Part shown: in pieces, positions 14,591 through 28,316 of the stretch | Layout of the letters: each line of letters begins with the position of its first letter | How positions within the stretch are numbered: position 1 is the first letter of the stretch | Assembly: GCF_051014445.1 (NCBI RefSeq) | Contig: NW_027488368.1 | Coordinates: 20,868,001-20,932,000, forward strand | Source: Colletes latitarsis | Lineage: Eukaryota > Arthropoda > Insecta > Hymenoptera > Colletidae | Length of the DNA stretch: 64,000 nucleotides | Direction: 5' to 3' | Position numbers and translations under genes: made by a program | Notes under the pieces: model-generated | The model's database searches: none | The model's input: the letters and a program-made list of their open reading frames with translations, nothing else | Told to the model about the DNA's origin: nothing

Positions 14591-17500
14591 CTAGGATTTG
14601 CTCTCGTCAGGCTCATACTTTCGCATATTTCTCATACTTGATGGCTAGATCCTGGGCTTTTTCTGGATTGCATCACGTAGTAGTGAAGTACAACACTGAA
14701 ACAGTCAATTAAACCTGGTTTCCATCAATATCTTAGAGGACAACGCAAGTTAGGTCTGGGTTAGGTCTAGGATTTGCCCTCACCAGGCTCATACTTTCGC
14801 ATATTTCTTATACTTCATGGATAGATCCTGGTCTATTTTCTGGTTTGGATCACATAGTAATGTGGTACCACACTGAAACAGTCGATTAAACTAGGTTTCG
14901 ATCAATATTCTTGCGGATAACGCATGTTAGGTCTAGGTAAGGCCTGGGATTTTCACTCATCAGACTCATTCTTTCGCATTCTTCACATACCTGTTGAACG
15001 GATCCTGGGTTTTTTCTGGTTTGGTTCACGTAGTAATGTGGGACCACACTGAAACAATCAATTAAACCTTGTCTTGATAAATATTTTAGAGGATAACGCA
15101 TGTTAGGTCTGGGTTAGGTCTAGGATTTGCTCTCGTCAGGCTCATACTTTCGCATATTTCTCATACTTGATGGCTAGATCCTGGGCTTTTTCTGGATTGC
15201 ATCACGTAGTAATGAAGTACAACACTGAAACAGTCAATTAAACCTGGTTTCCATCAATATCTTAGAGGACAACGCAAGTTAGGTCTGGGATAGGTCTGGG
15301 ATTTGCCCTCATCAGACTCATACGTTCGCGTTTTTCACATACTTGCTGAACGGATCCTGGGTTTTTTCTGGTTTGGATCACGTAGTAATGTGGGACCACA
15401 CTGAAACATTCAAATAAACCAGGTCTTGATAAATATCTTAGAGGATAACGCATGTTAGGTCTGGGTTAGGTCTAGGATTTGCTCTCGTCACGCTCATACT
15501 ATCGCATATTTCTCATACTTGATGGCTAGATCCTGGGCTTTTTCTGGATTGCATCACGTAGTAATGAAGTACAACACTGAAACAGTCAATTAAACCTGGT
15601 TTCCATCAATATCTTAGAGGACAACGCAAGTTAGGTCTGGGATAGGTCTGGGATTTGCCCTCATCAGACTCATACGTTCGCGTTTTTCACATACTTGTTG
15701 AACGGACCCTGGGTTTTTTCTGGTTTGGATCACGTAGTAATGTGGTACCACACTGAAACATTCAAATAAACCTGGTCTTGATAAATATTTTAGAGGATAA
15801 CGCATGTTAGGTTTGGGTTAGGTCTAGGATTTGCCCACATCAGGCTCATACTTTCGCATATTTCTCATACTTCCTGGGCTGTTTCTGGATTGTATCACGT
15901 AGTAATGTGGTACCACGCTGAAACAGTCAATTAAACCTTGTTTCGATCAATATTTTAGAGGATAACGCAAGTTAGGTCTGGGATAGGTCTGGGATTCGCC
16001 CTCATCAGGCTCATACTTTCGCACACTTCACAGACTCGTTTAACAGATCCTGGGTTTTTTCTGGTTTGGTTCACGTAGTAATGTGGTATCACACTGAAAC
16101 ATTCAATAAAACCTGGTCTTGATCAATATTTTAGAGGATAACGCACGTTAGGTTTGGGTTAGGTCTAGGATTTGCCCACATCAGGCTCGTACTTTCGCAT
16201 TTTACACATACTTGTAGAACAGATCCTGGGCTATTTTCTGGTTCGGATCACATAGTAATGTGGTACCACACTGAAACAGTCGATTAAACCAGGTTTCGAT
16301 CAATATTTTTGAGGATAACGCATGTTAGGTCTAGGTTAGGCCTGGGATTTTCACTCATCAGACTCATTCTTTCGCATTCTTCACATACTTGTTGAACGGA
16401 TCCTGGGTTTTTTCTGGTTTGGATCACGTAGTAATGTGGCACCACACTGAAACAATCAATTAAACCTGGTCTTGATAAATATTTTAGAGGATAACGCATG
16501 TTAGGTCTGGGTTAGGCCTGGGATTTGCCCTCATCAGGGTCATACTTTCGCGTTTTTCACATACTTGTTGAACTGATCCTGGGTTTTTTCTGGTTTGGAT
16601 CACGTAGTAATGTTGTACCACACTGAAGCAGTCCATTAAACCTGGTTTGGATCAATATTTTAGAGGATAACGCAAGTTAGGTCTGGGATAGGTCTGGGAT
16701 TTGCCCTCGTCAGGCTCATACTTTCGCATATTTCTCATACTTCATGGCTAGATCCTGGGCTATTTCAGGATTGTATCACGTAGTAATGTGGTACCACGCT
16801 GAAACAGTCTATTAAACCTGGTTTCAATCAATATTTTTGAGGATAACGCATGTTAGGTCTAGTTAAGGCCTGGGATTTTCACTCATCAGACTCATTCTTT
16901 CGCATTCTTCACATACCTGTTGAACGGATCCTGGGTTTTTTCTGGTTTGGATCACGTAGTAATGTGGGACCACACTGAACCAATCAATTAAACCTGGTGT
17001 TGATAAATATTTTAGAGGATAACGCATGTTAGGTCTGGGTTAGGTCTAGGATTTGCCCACATCAGGCTCATACTTTCGCATATTTCTCATACTTCATGGC
17101 TAGATCCTGGGCTGTTTCTGGATTGTATCACGTAGTAATGTGGTACCACGCTGAAACAGTCAATTAAACCTTGTTTCGATCAATATTTCAGAGGATAACG
17201 CAAGTTAGGGCTGGGATAGGTCTGGGATTTGCCCTCATCAGACTCATTCTTTCGCATTTTTCACATACTTGTTGAACAGATCCTGGGTTTTTTCTGGTAT
17301 GGATCACGTAGTAATGTGGTACCATACTGAAACATTCAGTTAAACCTGGTCTTGATAAATATTTTTGAGGATAACGCACGTTAGGTTTGGGTTAGGTCTA
17401 GGATTTGCCCACATCAGGCTCGTACTTTCGCATTTTACACATACTTGTAGAACAGATCCTGGGCTATTTTCTGGTTCGGATCACATAGTAATGTGGTACC

Positions 17501-20500
17501 ACACTGAAACAGTCGATTAAACCAGGTTTCGATCAATATTTTTGAGGATAACGCATGTTAGGTCTAGGTTAGGCCTGGGATTTTCACTCATCAGACTCAT
17601 TCTTTCGCATTCTTCACATACTTGTTGAACGGATCCTGGGTTTTTTCTGGTTTGGATCACGTAGTAATGTGGGACCACACTGAAACAATCAAATAAACCT
17701 GGTCTTGATAAATATTTTAGAGGATAACGCATGTTAGGTCTGGGTTAGGCCTGGCATTTGCCCTCATCAGGGTCATACATTCGCAGTTCTAACATACATG
17801 TTGACCTGATCGAGGGTTTTTTCTGCTATGGATCACGTAGTAAAGTGGTACCACACTGATTCATTCAGTTAAACCTGGTCTTGATAAATATTTTTGAGGA
17901 TAACGCATGTTAGGTCTGGGTTAGGTCTAGGATTTGCCCTCATCAGGCTCATACTTTCGCATATTTCTTATACTTCATGTATAGATCCTGGGCTATTTTC
18001 TGGTTTGGATCACATAGTAATGTGGTACCACAATGAAACAGTCGATTAAACCTGGTTTCGATCAATATTTTAGAGGATAACGAAAGTTATGTCTAGGTTA
18101 GGCCTGGGATATGCCCTCATCAGACTCATGCTTTCGCATTTTTCACATACTTGTTGAACAGATCCTGGGTTTTTTCTGGTATGGATCACGTAGTAATGTG
18201 GGACCACACTGAAACATTCAGTTAAACCTGGTCTTGATAAATATTTTTGAGGATAACGCATGTTAGGTCTGGGATAGGCCTGGGATTTGCCCTCATCAGA
18301 CTCATACTTTCGCACACTTCACATACTCGTTGAACAGATCCTGGGTTATTTTCTGGTTTGGATCACATAGTAATGTGGTACCACACCGAAACAGTCGATT
18401 AAACCAGGTTTCGATCAATATTCTTGAGGATAACGCATGTTAGGTCTAGGTAAGGCCTGGGATTTTCACACATCAGACTCATTCTTTCGCAGTCTTCACA
18501 TACCTGTTGAACGGATCCTGGGTTTTTTCTGGTTTGGATCACGTAGTAATGTGGGACCACACTGAACCAATCAATTAAACCTGGTCTTGATAAATATTTT
18601 AGAGGATAACGCATGTTAGGTCTGGGTTAGGTCTAGGATTTGCCCACATCAGGCTCATACTTTCGCATATTTCTCATACTTCATGGCTAGATCCTGGGCT
18701 GTTTCTGGATTGTATCACGTTGTAATGTGGTACCACGCTGAAACAGTCAATTAAACCTTGTTTCGATAAATATTTTAGAGGATAACGCAAGTTAGGTCTG
18801 GGATAGGTCTGGGATTTGCCCTCATCAGACTCATGCTTTCGCATTTTTCACATACTTGTTGAACAGATCCTGGGTTTTTTCTGGTATGGATCACGTAGTA
18901 ATGTGGTACCATACTGAAACATTCAGTTAAACCTGGTCTTGATAAATATTTTTGAGGATAACGCATGTTAGGTCTGGGTTAGGTCTAGGATTTGCCCTCG
19001 TCAGGCTCATACTTTCGCATATTTCTTATACTTCATGGATAGATCCTGGGCTATTTTCTGGTTTGGATCACATAGTAATGTGGTACCACACTGAAACAGT
19101 CGATTAAACCAGGTTTCGATCAATATTTTTGAGGATAACGCATGTTAGGTCTAGGTTAGGCCTGGGATTTTCACTCATCAGACTCATTCTTTCGCATTCT
19201 TCACATACTTGTTGAACGGATCCTGGGTTTTTTCTGGTTTGGATCACGTAGTAATGTGGGACCACACTGAAACAATCAATTAAACCTGGTCTTGATAAAT
19301 ATTTTAGAGGATAACGCATGTTAGGTCTGGGTTAGGCCTGGGATTTGCCCTCATCAGGGTCATACTTTCGCAGTTCTAACATACATGTTGACCTGATCGA
19401 GGGTTCTTTCTGCTTTGGATCACGTAGTAAAGTGGTACGACACTGAAACAGTCCACTAAACCTGGTTTGGATCAATATCTTAGAGGATAATGCATGTTAG
19501 GTCTAGGTTAGCCCTGAGATTTTCACTCATCAGACACATACTTTCGCATTCTTCAGATACCTGTTGAACGGATCCTGGGTTTTTTCTGGTATGGTTCACG
19601 TAGTAATGTGGTACCATACTGAAACATTCAGTTAAACCTGGTCTTGACAAATATTTTTGAGGATAACGCATGTTAGGTCTGGTTTAGGTCTAGGATTTGC
19701 CCTCATCAGGCTCATACTTTCGCATATTTCTTATACTTCATGTATAGATCCTGGGCTATTTTCTGGTTTGGATCACATAGTAATGTGGTACCACAATGAA
19801 ACAGTCGATTAAACCTGGTTTCGATCAATATTTTAGAGGATAACGAAAGTTATGTCTAGGTTAGGCCTGGGATTTGCCCTCATCAGACTCATGCTTTCGC
19901 ATTTTTCACATACTTGCGGAACAGATCCTGGGTTTTTTCTGGTTTGGATCACGTAGTAATGTGGTACCACACTGAAACATTCAAATAAACCTGGTCTTGA
20001 TAAATATTTTAGAGGATAACGCATGTTAGGTTTGGGTTAGGTCTAGGATTTGCCCACATCAGGCTCATACTTTCGCATATTTCTCATACATCCTCGGCTG
20101 TTTCTGGATTGTATCACGTAGTAATGTGGTACCACGCTGAAACAGTCAATTAAACCTTGTTTCGATCAATATTTTAGAGGATAACGCAAGTTAGGTCTGG
20201 GATAGGTCTGGGATTCGCCCTCATCAGGCTCATACTTTCGCACACTTCACAGACTCGTTTAACAGATCCTGGGTTTTTTCTGGTTTGGTTCACGTAGTAA
20301 TGTGGTACCACACTGAAACATTCAATAAAACCTGGTCTTGATCAATATTTTAGAGGATAACGCACGTTAGGTTTGGGTTAGGTCTAGGATTTGCCCACAT
20401 CAGGCTCATACTTTCGCATTTTACACATACTTGTTGAACAGATCCTGGGCTATTTTCTGGTTCGGATCACATAGTAATGTGGTACCACACTGAAACAGTC

Positions 20501-23500
20501 GATTAAACCAGGTTTCGATCAATATTTTTGAGGATAACGCATGTTAGGACTAGGTTAGGCCTGGGATTTTCACTCATCAGACTCATACTTTCGCATTCTT
20601 CAGATACCTGTTGAACGGATCCTGGGTTTTTTCTGGTATGGTTCACGTAGTAATGTGGTACCATACTGAAACAGTCAGTTAAACCTGATCTTGATAAATA
20701 TTTTTGAGGATAACGCATGTTAGGTCTGGGTTAGGCCTAGGATTAGCCCTCATCAGTGTCATACTTTCGCAGTTCTAACATACATGTTGACCTGATCGAG
20801 GGTTTTTCTGCTTTGGATCACGTAGTAAAGTGGTACCACACTGAAACAGTCCACTAAACCTGGTTTGGATCAATATTTTAGAGGATAATGCATGTTAGGT
20901 CTAGGTTAGCCCTGAGATTTCCACTCATCAGACTCATACTTTCGAATTCTTCAGATACCTGTTGAACGGATCCTGGGTTTTTTCTGGTATGGTTCACGTA
21001 GTAATGTGGTACCACACTGAAACAATCAATTAAACCAGGTCTTGATAAATATTTTAGATGATAACCCATGTTAGGTCTGGGTTAGGTCTAGGATTTGCCC
21101 TCATCAGGCTCATACTTTCGCATATCTCTCATACTTCATGGCTAGATCCTGGGATATTTCTGGATTGGATCACGTAGTAATGTGGTACCACACTGAAACA
21201 GTCAATTAAACCTGGTTTCGATCAATATTTTAGAGGACAATGCAAGTTAGGTCTGGGATAGGTCTGGGATTTGCCCACATCAGGGTTATACTTTCGCATT
21301 TTTCACATACTTGTTGAACAGATCCTGGGTTTTTTCTGGTATGGATCACGTAGTAATGTGGGACCACACTGAAACATTCAGTTAAACCTGGTCTTGATAA
21401 ATATTTTTGAGGATAACGCATGTTAGGTCTGGGTTAGGTCTAGGATTTGCCCTCATCAGGCTCATACTTTCGCATATTTCTTATACTTCATGTATAGATC
21501 CTGGGCTATTTTCTGGTTTGGATCACATAGTAATGTGGTACCACAATGAAACAGTCGATTAAACCTGGTTTCGATCAATATTTTAGAGGATAACGAAAGT
21601 TATGTCTAGGTTAGGCCTGGGATTTGCCCTCATCAGACTCACGCTTTCGCAATTTTCACATACTTGTTGAACAGATCCTGGGTTTTTTCTGGTATGGATC
21701 ACGTAGTAATGTGGGACCACACTGAAACATTCAGTTAAACCTGGTCTTGATAAATATTTTTGAGGATAACGCATGTTAGGTCTGGGATAGGTCTGGGATT
21801 TGCCCTCATCAGTCTCATACTTTCGCACACTTCACATACTCGTTGAACAGATCCTGGGTTATTTTCTGGTTTGGATCACATAGTAATGTGGTACCACACT
21901 GAAACAGTCGATTAAACCAGGTTTCGATCAATATTCTTGAGGATAACGCGTGTTAGGTCTAGGTAAGGCCTGGGATTTTCACACATCAGACTCATTCTTT
22001 CGCATTCTTCACATACCTGTTGAACGGATCCTGGGTTTTTTCTGGTTTGGATCACGTAGTAATGTTGGACCACACTGAAACAATCAATTAAACCTGGTCA
22101 TGATAAATATTTTAGAGGATAACGCATGTTAGGTTTGGGTTAGGTCTAGGATTTGCCCTCGTCAGGCTCATACTTTCGCATATTTCTCATACTTCATGGG
22201 TAGATCCTGGGCTGTTTCAGGATTGTATCACGTAGTAATGTGGTACCACGCTGAAACAGTCTATTAAACCTGGTTTCAATCAATATTTTTGAGGATAACG
22301 CATGTTAGGTCTAGGTAAGGTCTGGGATTTTCACTCATCAGACTTATTCTTTCGCATTCTTCACATACCTTTTGAACGGATCCTGGGTTTTTTCTGGTTT
22401 GGATCACGTAGTAATGTGGGACCACACTGAACCAATCAATTAAACCTGGTCTTGATAAATATTTTAGAGGATAACGCATGTTAGGTCTGGGTTAGGTCTA
22501 GGATTTGCCCACATCAGGCTCATACTTTCGCATATTTCTCATACTTCATGGCTAGATCCTGGGCTGTTTCTGGATTGTATCACGTAGTAATGTTGTACCA
22601 CGCTGAAACAGTCAATTAAACCTTGTTTCGATCAATATTTTACAGGATAACGCAAGTTAGGTCTGGGATAGGTCTGGGATTTGCCCTCATCAGACTCATG
22701 CTTTCGCATTTTTCACATACTTGTTAAACAGATCCTGGGTTTTTTCTGGTATGGATCACGTAGTAATGTGGTACCATACTGAAACATTCAGTTAAACCTG
22801 GTCTTGATAAATATTTTTGAGGATAACGCATGTTAGGTCTGGGTTAGGTCTAGGATTTGCCCTCGTCAGGCTCATACTTTCGCATATTTCTTATACTTCA
22901 TGGATAGATCCTGGGCTATTTTCTGGTTTGGATCACATAGTAATGTGGTACCACACTGAAACAGTCGATTAAACCAGGTTTCGATCAATATTCTTGAGGA
23001 TAACGCATGTTAGGTCTAGGTAAGGCCTGGGATTTTCACACATCAGACTCATTCTTTCGCATTCTTCACATACCTGTTGAACGGATCCTGGGTTTTTTCT
23101 GGTTTGGATCACGTAGTAATGTGGGACCACACTGAAACAATCAATTAAACCTGGTCTTGATAAATATTTTAGAGGATAACGCATGTTAGGTCTGGGTTAG
23201 GCCTGGGATTTGCCCTCATCAGGGTCATACTTTCGCAGTTCTAACATACATGTTGACCTGATCGAGGGTTTTTTCTGCTTTGGATCACGTAGTAAAGTGG
23301 TACGACACTGAAACAATCAATTAAACCTGGTCTTGATAAATATTTTAGAGGATAACGCATGTTAGGTCTGGGTTAGGCCTGGGATTTGCCCTCATCAGGG
23401 TCATACTTTCGCAGTTCTAACATACATGTTGACCTGATCGAGGGTTTTTTTCTGCTATGGATCACGTAGTAAAGTGGTACCACACTGAATCATTCAGTTA

Positions 23501-24490
23501 AACCTGGTCTTGATAAATATTTTTGAGGATAACGCATGTTAGGTCTGGGTTAGGTCTAGGATTTGCCCTCATCAGGCTCATACTTTCGCATATTTCTTAT
23601 ACTTCATGTATAGATCCTGGGCTATTTTCTGGTTTGGATCACATAGTAATGTGGTACCACAATGAAACAGTCGATTAAACCTGGTTTCGATCAATATTTT
23701 AGAGGATAACGAAAGTTATGTCTAGGTTAGGCCTGGGATTTGCCCTCATCAGACTCATGCTTTCGCATTTTTCACATACTTGTTGAACAGATCCTGGGTT
23801 TTTTCTGGTATGGATCACGTAGTAATGTGGGACCACACTGAAACATTCAGTTAAACCTGGTCTTGATAAATATTTTTGAGGATAACGCATGTTAGGTCTG
23901 GGATAGGTCTGGGATTTGCCCTCATCAGACTCATACTTTCGCACACTTCACATACTCGTTGAACAGATCCTGGGTTATTTTCTGGTTTGGATCACATAGT
24001 AATGAGGTACCACACTCAAACAGTCGATTAAACCAGGTTTCGATCAATATTTTTGAGGATAACGCATGTTAGGTCTAGGTTAGGCCTGGGATTTTCACTC
24101 ATCAGGGTCATACATTCGCAGTTCTAACATACATGTTGACCTGATCGAGGGTTTTTTCTGCTATGGATCACGTAGTAAAGTGGTACCACACTGAATCATT
24201 CAGATAAACCTGGTCTTGATAAATATTTTTGAGGATAACGCATGTTAGGTCTGGGTTAGGTCTAGGATTTGCCCTCATCAGGCTCATACTTTCGCATATT
24301 TCTTATACTTCATGTATAGATCCTGGGCTATTTTCTGGTTTGGATCACATAGTAATGTGGTACCACAATGAAACAGTCGATTAAACCTGGTTTCGATCAA
24401 TATTTTAGAGGATAACGAAAGTTATGTCTAGGTTAGGCCTGGGATTTGCCCTCATCAGACTCATGCTTTCGCAGTTTTAACATACATGTT
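14591..24490. repeat. Irregular higher-order satellite array
   Basis: About 56 monomers in irregular order. Local echoes include about 15720-16370 repeated at about 19939-20590 (offset 4,219), both with the same 11-bp deletion in a type B monomer. Blocks near 17188 and 18775 repeat with an offset of 1,587. Frequent variants are GTATGGATCACG, CGCACACTTCACATACTCG and ATGTATAGATCC. No inserted element and no gene is seen in these 9.9 kb. Confidence 0.9.
15862..15885. repeat. Type B monomer with 11-bp deletion
   Basis: The block between ATACTTC and CTGGGCT is missing the 11 bases found in other type B monomers; the junction is at 15873/15874. The same deletion recurs at 20092/20093, exactly 4,219 bases further on, with two extra point changes. 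It is a useful marker of common descent for the two segments. Confidence 0.85.
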
Positions 24491-27400
24491 GACCTGATCG
24501 AGGGTTTTTTCTGCTTTGGATCACGTAGTAATGTGGTACCACACTGAAACATTCAATTAAACCTGGTCTTGATAAATATTTTAGAGGATAACGCATGTTA
24601 GGTCTGGGTTAGGTCTAGGATTTGCTCTCGTCAGGCTCATACTTTCGCATATTTCTCATACTTGATGGCTAGATCCTGGGCTTTTTCTGGATTGCATCAC
24701 GTAGTAATGAAGTACAACACTGAAACAACCAATTAAACCTGGTTTCCATCAATATCTTAGAGGACAACGCAAGTTAGGTCTGGGATAGGTCTGGGATTTG
24801 CCCTCATCAGACTCATACGTTCGCGTTTTTCACATACTTGTTGAACGGATCCTGGGTTTTTTCTGGTTTGGATCACGTAGTAATGTGGTACCACACTGAA
24901 ACATTCAAATAAACCAGGTCTTGATAAATATTTTAGATGATAACGCATGTTAGGTCTGGGTTAGGTCTAGGATTTGCCCTCATCAGGCGCATACTTTCGC
25001 ATATTTCTCATACTTCATGGCTAGATCCACGGCTATTTCTGGATTGGATCACGTAGTAATGTGGTACCACACTGAAACAGTCACTTAAACCTGGTTTCGA
25101 TCAATATTTTAGAGGACAATGCAAGTTAGGTCTGGGATAGGTCTGGGATTTGCCCACATCAGGGTTATACTTTCGCATTTTACACATACTTGTTGAACAG
25201 ATCCTGGGTTTTTTCTGGTTTGGATAGCGCAGTAATGTGGTACCACACTGAAACAGCCCACTAAACCTGGTTTCGATCAATATTTTACAGGATAACGAAA
25301 GGTATGTCTAGGTTAGGCTTGGGATTTGCCCTCATCAGACTCATGCTTTCGCATTTTTCACATACTTGTTGAACAGATCCTGGGTTTTTTCTGGTATGGA
25401 TCACGTAGTAATGTGGGACCACACTGAAACATTCAGTTAAACCTGGTCTTGATAAATATTGTTGAGGATAACGCATGTTAGGTCTGGGTTAGGTCTAGGA
25501 TTTGCCCTCATCAGGCTCATACTTTCGCATATTTCTTATACTTCATGTATAGATCCTGGGCTATTTTCTGGTTTGGATCACATAGTAATGTGGTACCACA
25601 ATGAAACAGTCGATTAAACCTGGTTTCGATCAATATTTTAGAGGATAACGAAAGTTATGTCTAGGTTAGGCCTGGGATTTGCCCTCATCAGACTCATGCT
25701 TTCGCATTTTTCACATACTTGTTGAACAGATCCTGGGTTTTTTCTGGTATGGATCACGTAGTAATGTGGGACCACACTGAAACATTCAGTTAAACCTGGT
25801 CTTGATAAATATTTTTGAGGATAACGCATGTTAGGTCTGGGATAGGTCTGGGATTTGCCCTCATCAGACTCATACTTTCGCACACTTCACATACTCGTTG
25901 AACAGATCCTGGGTTATTTTCTGGTTTGGATCACATAGTAATGTGGTACCACACTGAAACAGTCGATTAAACCAGGTTTCGATCAATATTTTTGAGGATA
26001 ACGCATGTTAGGTCTAGGTTAGGCCTGGGATTTTCACTCATCAGACTCATTCTTTCGCATTCTTCACATACCTGTTGAACGGATCCTGGGTTTTTTCTGG
26101 TTTGGATCACGTAGTAATGTGGGACCACACTGAACCAATCAGTTAAACCTGGTCTTGATAAATATTTTAGAGGATAACGCATGTTAGGTCTGGGTTAGGT
26201 CTAGGATTTGCCCACATCAGGCTCATACTTTCGCATATTTCTCATACTTCATGGCTAGATCCTGGGCTGCTTCTGGATTGTATCACGTAGTAATGTGGTA
26301 CCATGCTGAAACAGTCAATTAAACCTTGTTTCGATCAATATTTTAGAGGATAACGCAAGTTAGGTCTGGGATAGGTCTGGGATTTGCCCTCATCAGACTC
26401 ATGCTTTCGCATTTTTCACATACTTGTTGAACAGATCCTGGGTTTTTTCTGGTATGGATCACGTAGTAATGTGGTACCATACTGAAACATTCAGTTAAAC
26501 CTGGTCTTGATTAATATTTTTGAGGATAACGCATGTTAGGTCTGGGTTAGGTCTAGGGTTTGCCCTCGTCAGGCTCATACTTTCGCATATTTCTTATACT
26601 TCATGGATAGATCCTGGGCTATTTTCTGGTTTGGATCACATAGTAATGTGGTACCACACTGAAACAGTCGATTAAACCAGGTTCGATCAATATTTTTGAG
26701 GATAACGCATGTTAGGTCTAGGTTAGGCCTGGGATTTTCACTCATCCGACTCATTCTTTCGCATTCTTCACATACTTGTTGAACGGATCCTGGGTTTTTT
26801 CTGGTTTGGATCACGTAGTAATGTGGTACCATACTGAAACATTCAGTTAAACCTGGTCTTGACAAATATTTTTGAGGATAACGCATGTTAGGTCTGGGTT
26901 AGGCCTGGGGTTTGCCCTCATCAGGGTCATACATTCGCAGTTCTAACATACATGTTGACCTGATCGAGGGTTTTTTCTGCTATGGATCACGTAGTAAAGT
27001 GGTACCACACTGAATCATTCAGTTAAACCTGGTCTTGATAAATATTTTTGAGGATAACGCATGTTAGGTCTGGGTTAGGTCTAGGATTTGCCCTCATCAG
27101 GCTCATACTTTCGCATATTTCTTATACTTCATGTATAGATCCTGGGCCATTTTCTGGTTTGGATCACATAGTAATGTGGTACCACAATGAAACAGTCGAT
27201 TAAACCTGGTTTCGATCAATATTTTAGGGGATAACGAAAGTTATGTCTAGGTTAGGCCTGGGATTTGCCCTCATCAGACTCATGCTTTCGCATTTTTCAC
27301 ATACTTGTTGAACAGATCCTGGGTTTTTTCTGGTTTGGATCACATAGTAATGAGGTACCACACTCAAACTGTCGATTAAACCAGGTTTCGATCAATATCT

Positions 27401-28189
27401 TTGAGGATAACGCATGTTAGGTCTGGGTTAGGTCTAGGATTTGCCCTCATCAGGCTCACACTTTCGCATATTTCTCATACTTCATGGCTAGATCCTGGGC
27501 TGTTTCTGGATTGTATCACATAGTAACGTGGTACCACGCTGAAACAGTCAATTAAACCTGGTTTCCATCAATATTTTAGAGGACAACGCATGTTAGGTCT
27601 AGGTTAGGCCTGGGATTTGCCCTCACCAAGGTCATACTTTCACAGTTTTAACATACATGTTGACCTGATCGAGGGTTTTTTCCGCTTTGAATCACGTAGT
27701 AAAGTGGTACCACACTGAAACAGTCGATTAAACCAGGTTTCGATCAATATTTTAGAGGACAACGCATGTTAGGTCTAGGTTAGGCCTGGGATTTGCCCTC
27801 ATCAAGGTCATACTTTCACAGTTTTAACATACATGTTGACCTGATCGAGGGTTTTTTCCGCTTTGAATCACGTAATAAAGTGGTACCACACTGAAACAGT
27901 CGATTAAACCAGGTTTCGATCAATATTTTAGAGGACAACGCATGTTAGGTCTAGGTTAGGCCTGGGATTTGCCCTCATCAAGGTCATACTTTCACAGTTT
28001 TAACATACATGTTGACCTGATCGAGGGTTTTTTCCGCTTTGAATCACGTAGTAAAGTGGTACCACACTGAAACAGTCGATTAAACCAGGTTTCGATCAAT
28101 ATTTTAGAGGACAACGCATGTTAGGTCTAGGTTAGGCCTGGGATTTGCCCTCATCAAGGTCATACTTTCACAGTTTTAACATGCATGTT
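24491..28189. repeat. 3,699-bp tandem duplication, left copy
   Basis: A 21-monomer block (21 x 176 + 3) followed directly by a near-identical copy. Marker positions all shift by exactly 3,699: for example GTTCGATCAA with a missing T near 26682 and its partner near 30381, and GAGGCGCATAC in both. I noticed only isolated differences (one is CCCTCACC at 27619 against CCCCCACC in the partner). Such low divergence implies recent unequal exchange. It could also be an assembly duplication. Confidence 0.9.
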
Positions 28190-28316
28190 GACCTGATCGA
28201 GGGTTTTTTCTGCTTTGGATCACGTAGTAATGTGGTACCACACTGAAACATTCAATTAAACCTGGTCTTGATAAATATTTTAGAGGATAACGCATGTTAG
28301 GTCTGGGTTAGGTCTA
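27613..28316. repeat. Run of consecutive type C monomers
   Basis: Monomers starting at 27613, 27789, 27965 and 28141 are nearly identical type C units at an exact 176-bp spacing. The fourth is a hybrid because the 3,699-bp duplication joint lies in it. This is a small homogenised monomeric run inside an otherwise heterogeneous HOR. Confidence 0.85.
27965..28140. repeat. Representative type C monomer (176 bp)
   Basis: Type C monomer, marked by TTTTAACATACATGTTGACC, GATCGAGGG, CCGCTTTGAATCACG and GTAAAGTGGTACCAC. It differs from types A and B mainly in the 60 bases after the ACTTT(C)GCA/ACA site. Here it is one of a run of like monomers. Elsewhere C monomers occur singly between A and B types. 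Confidence 0.9.
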
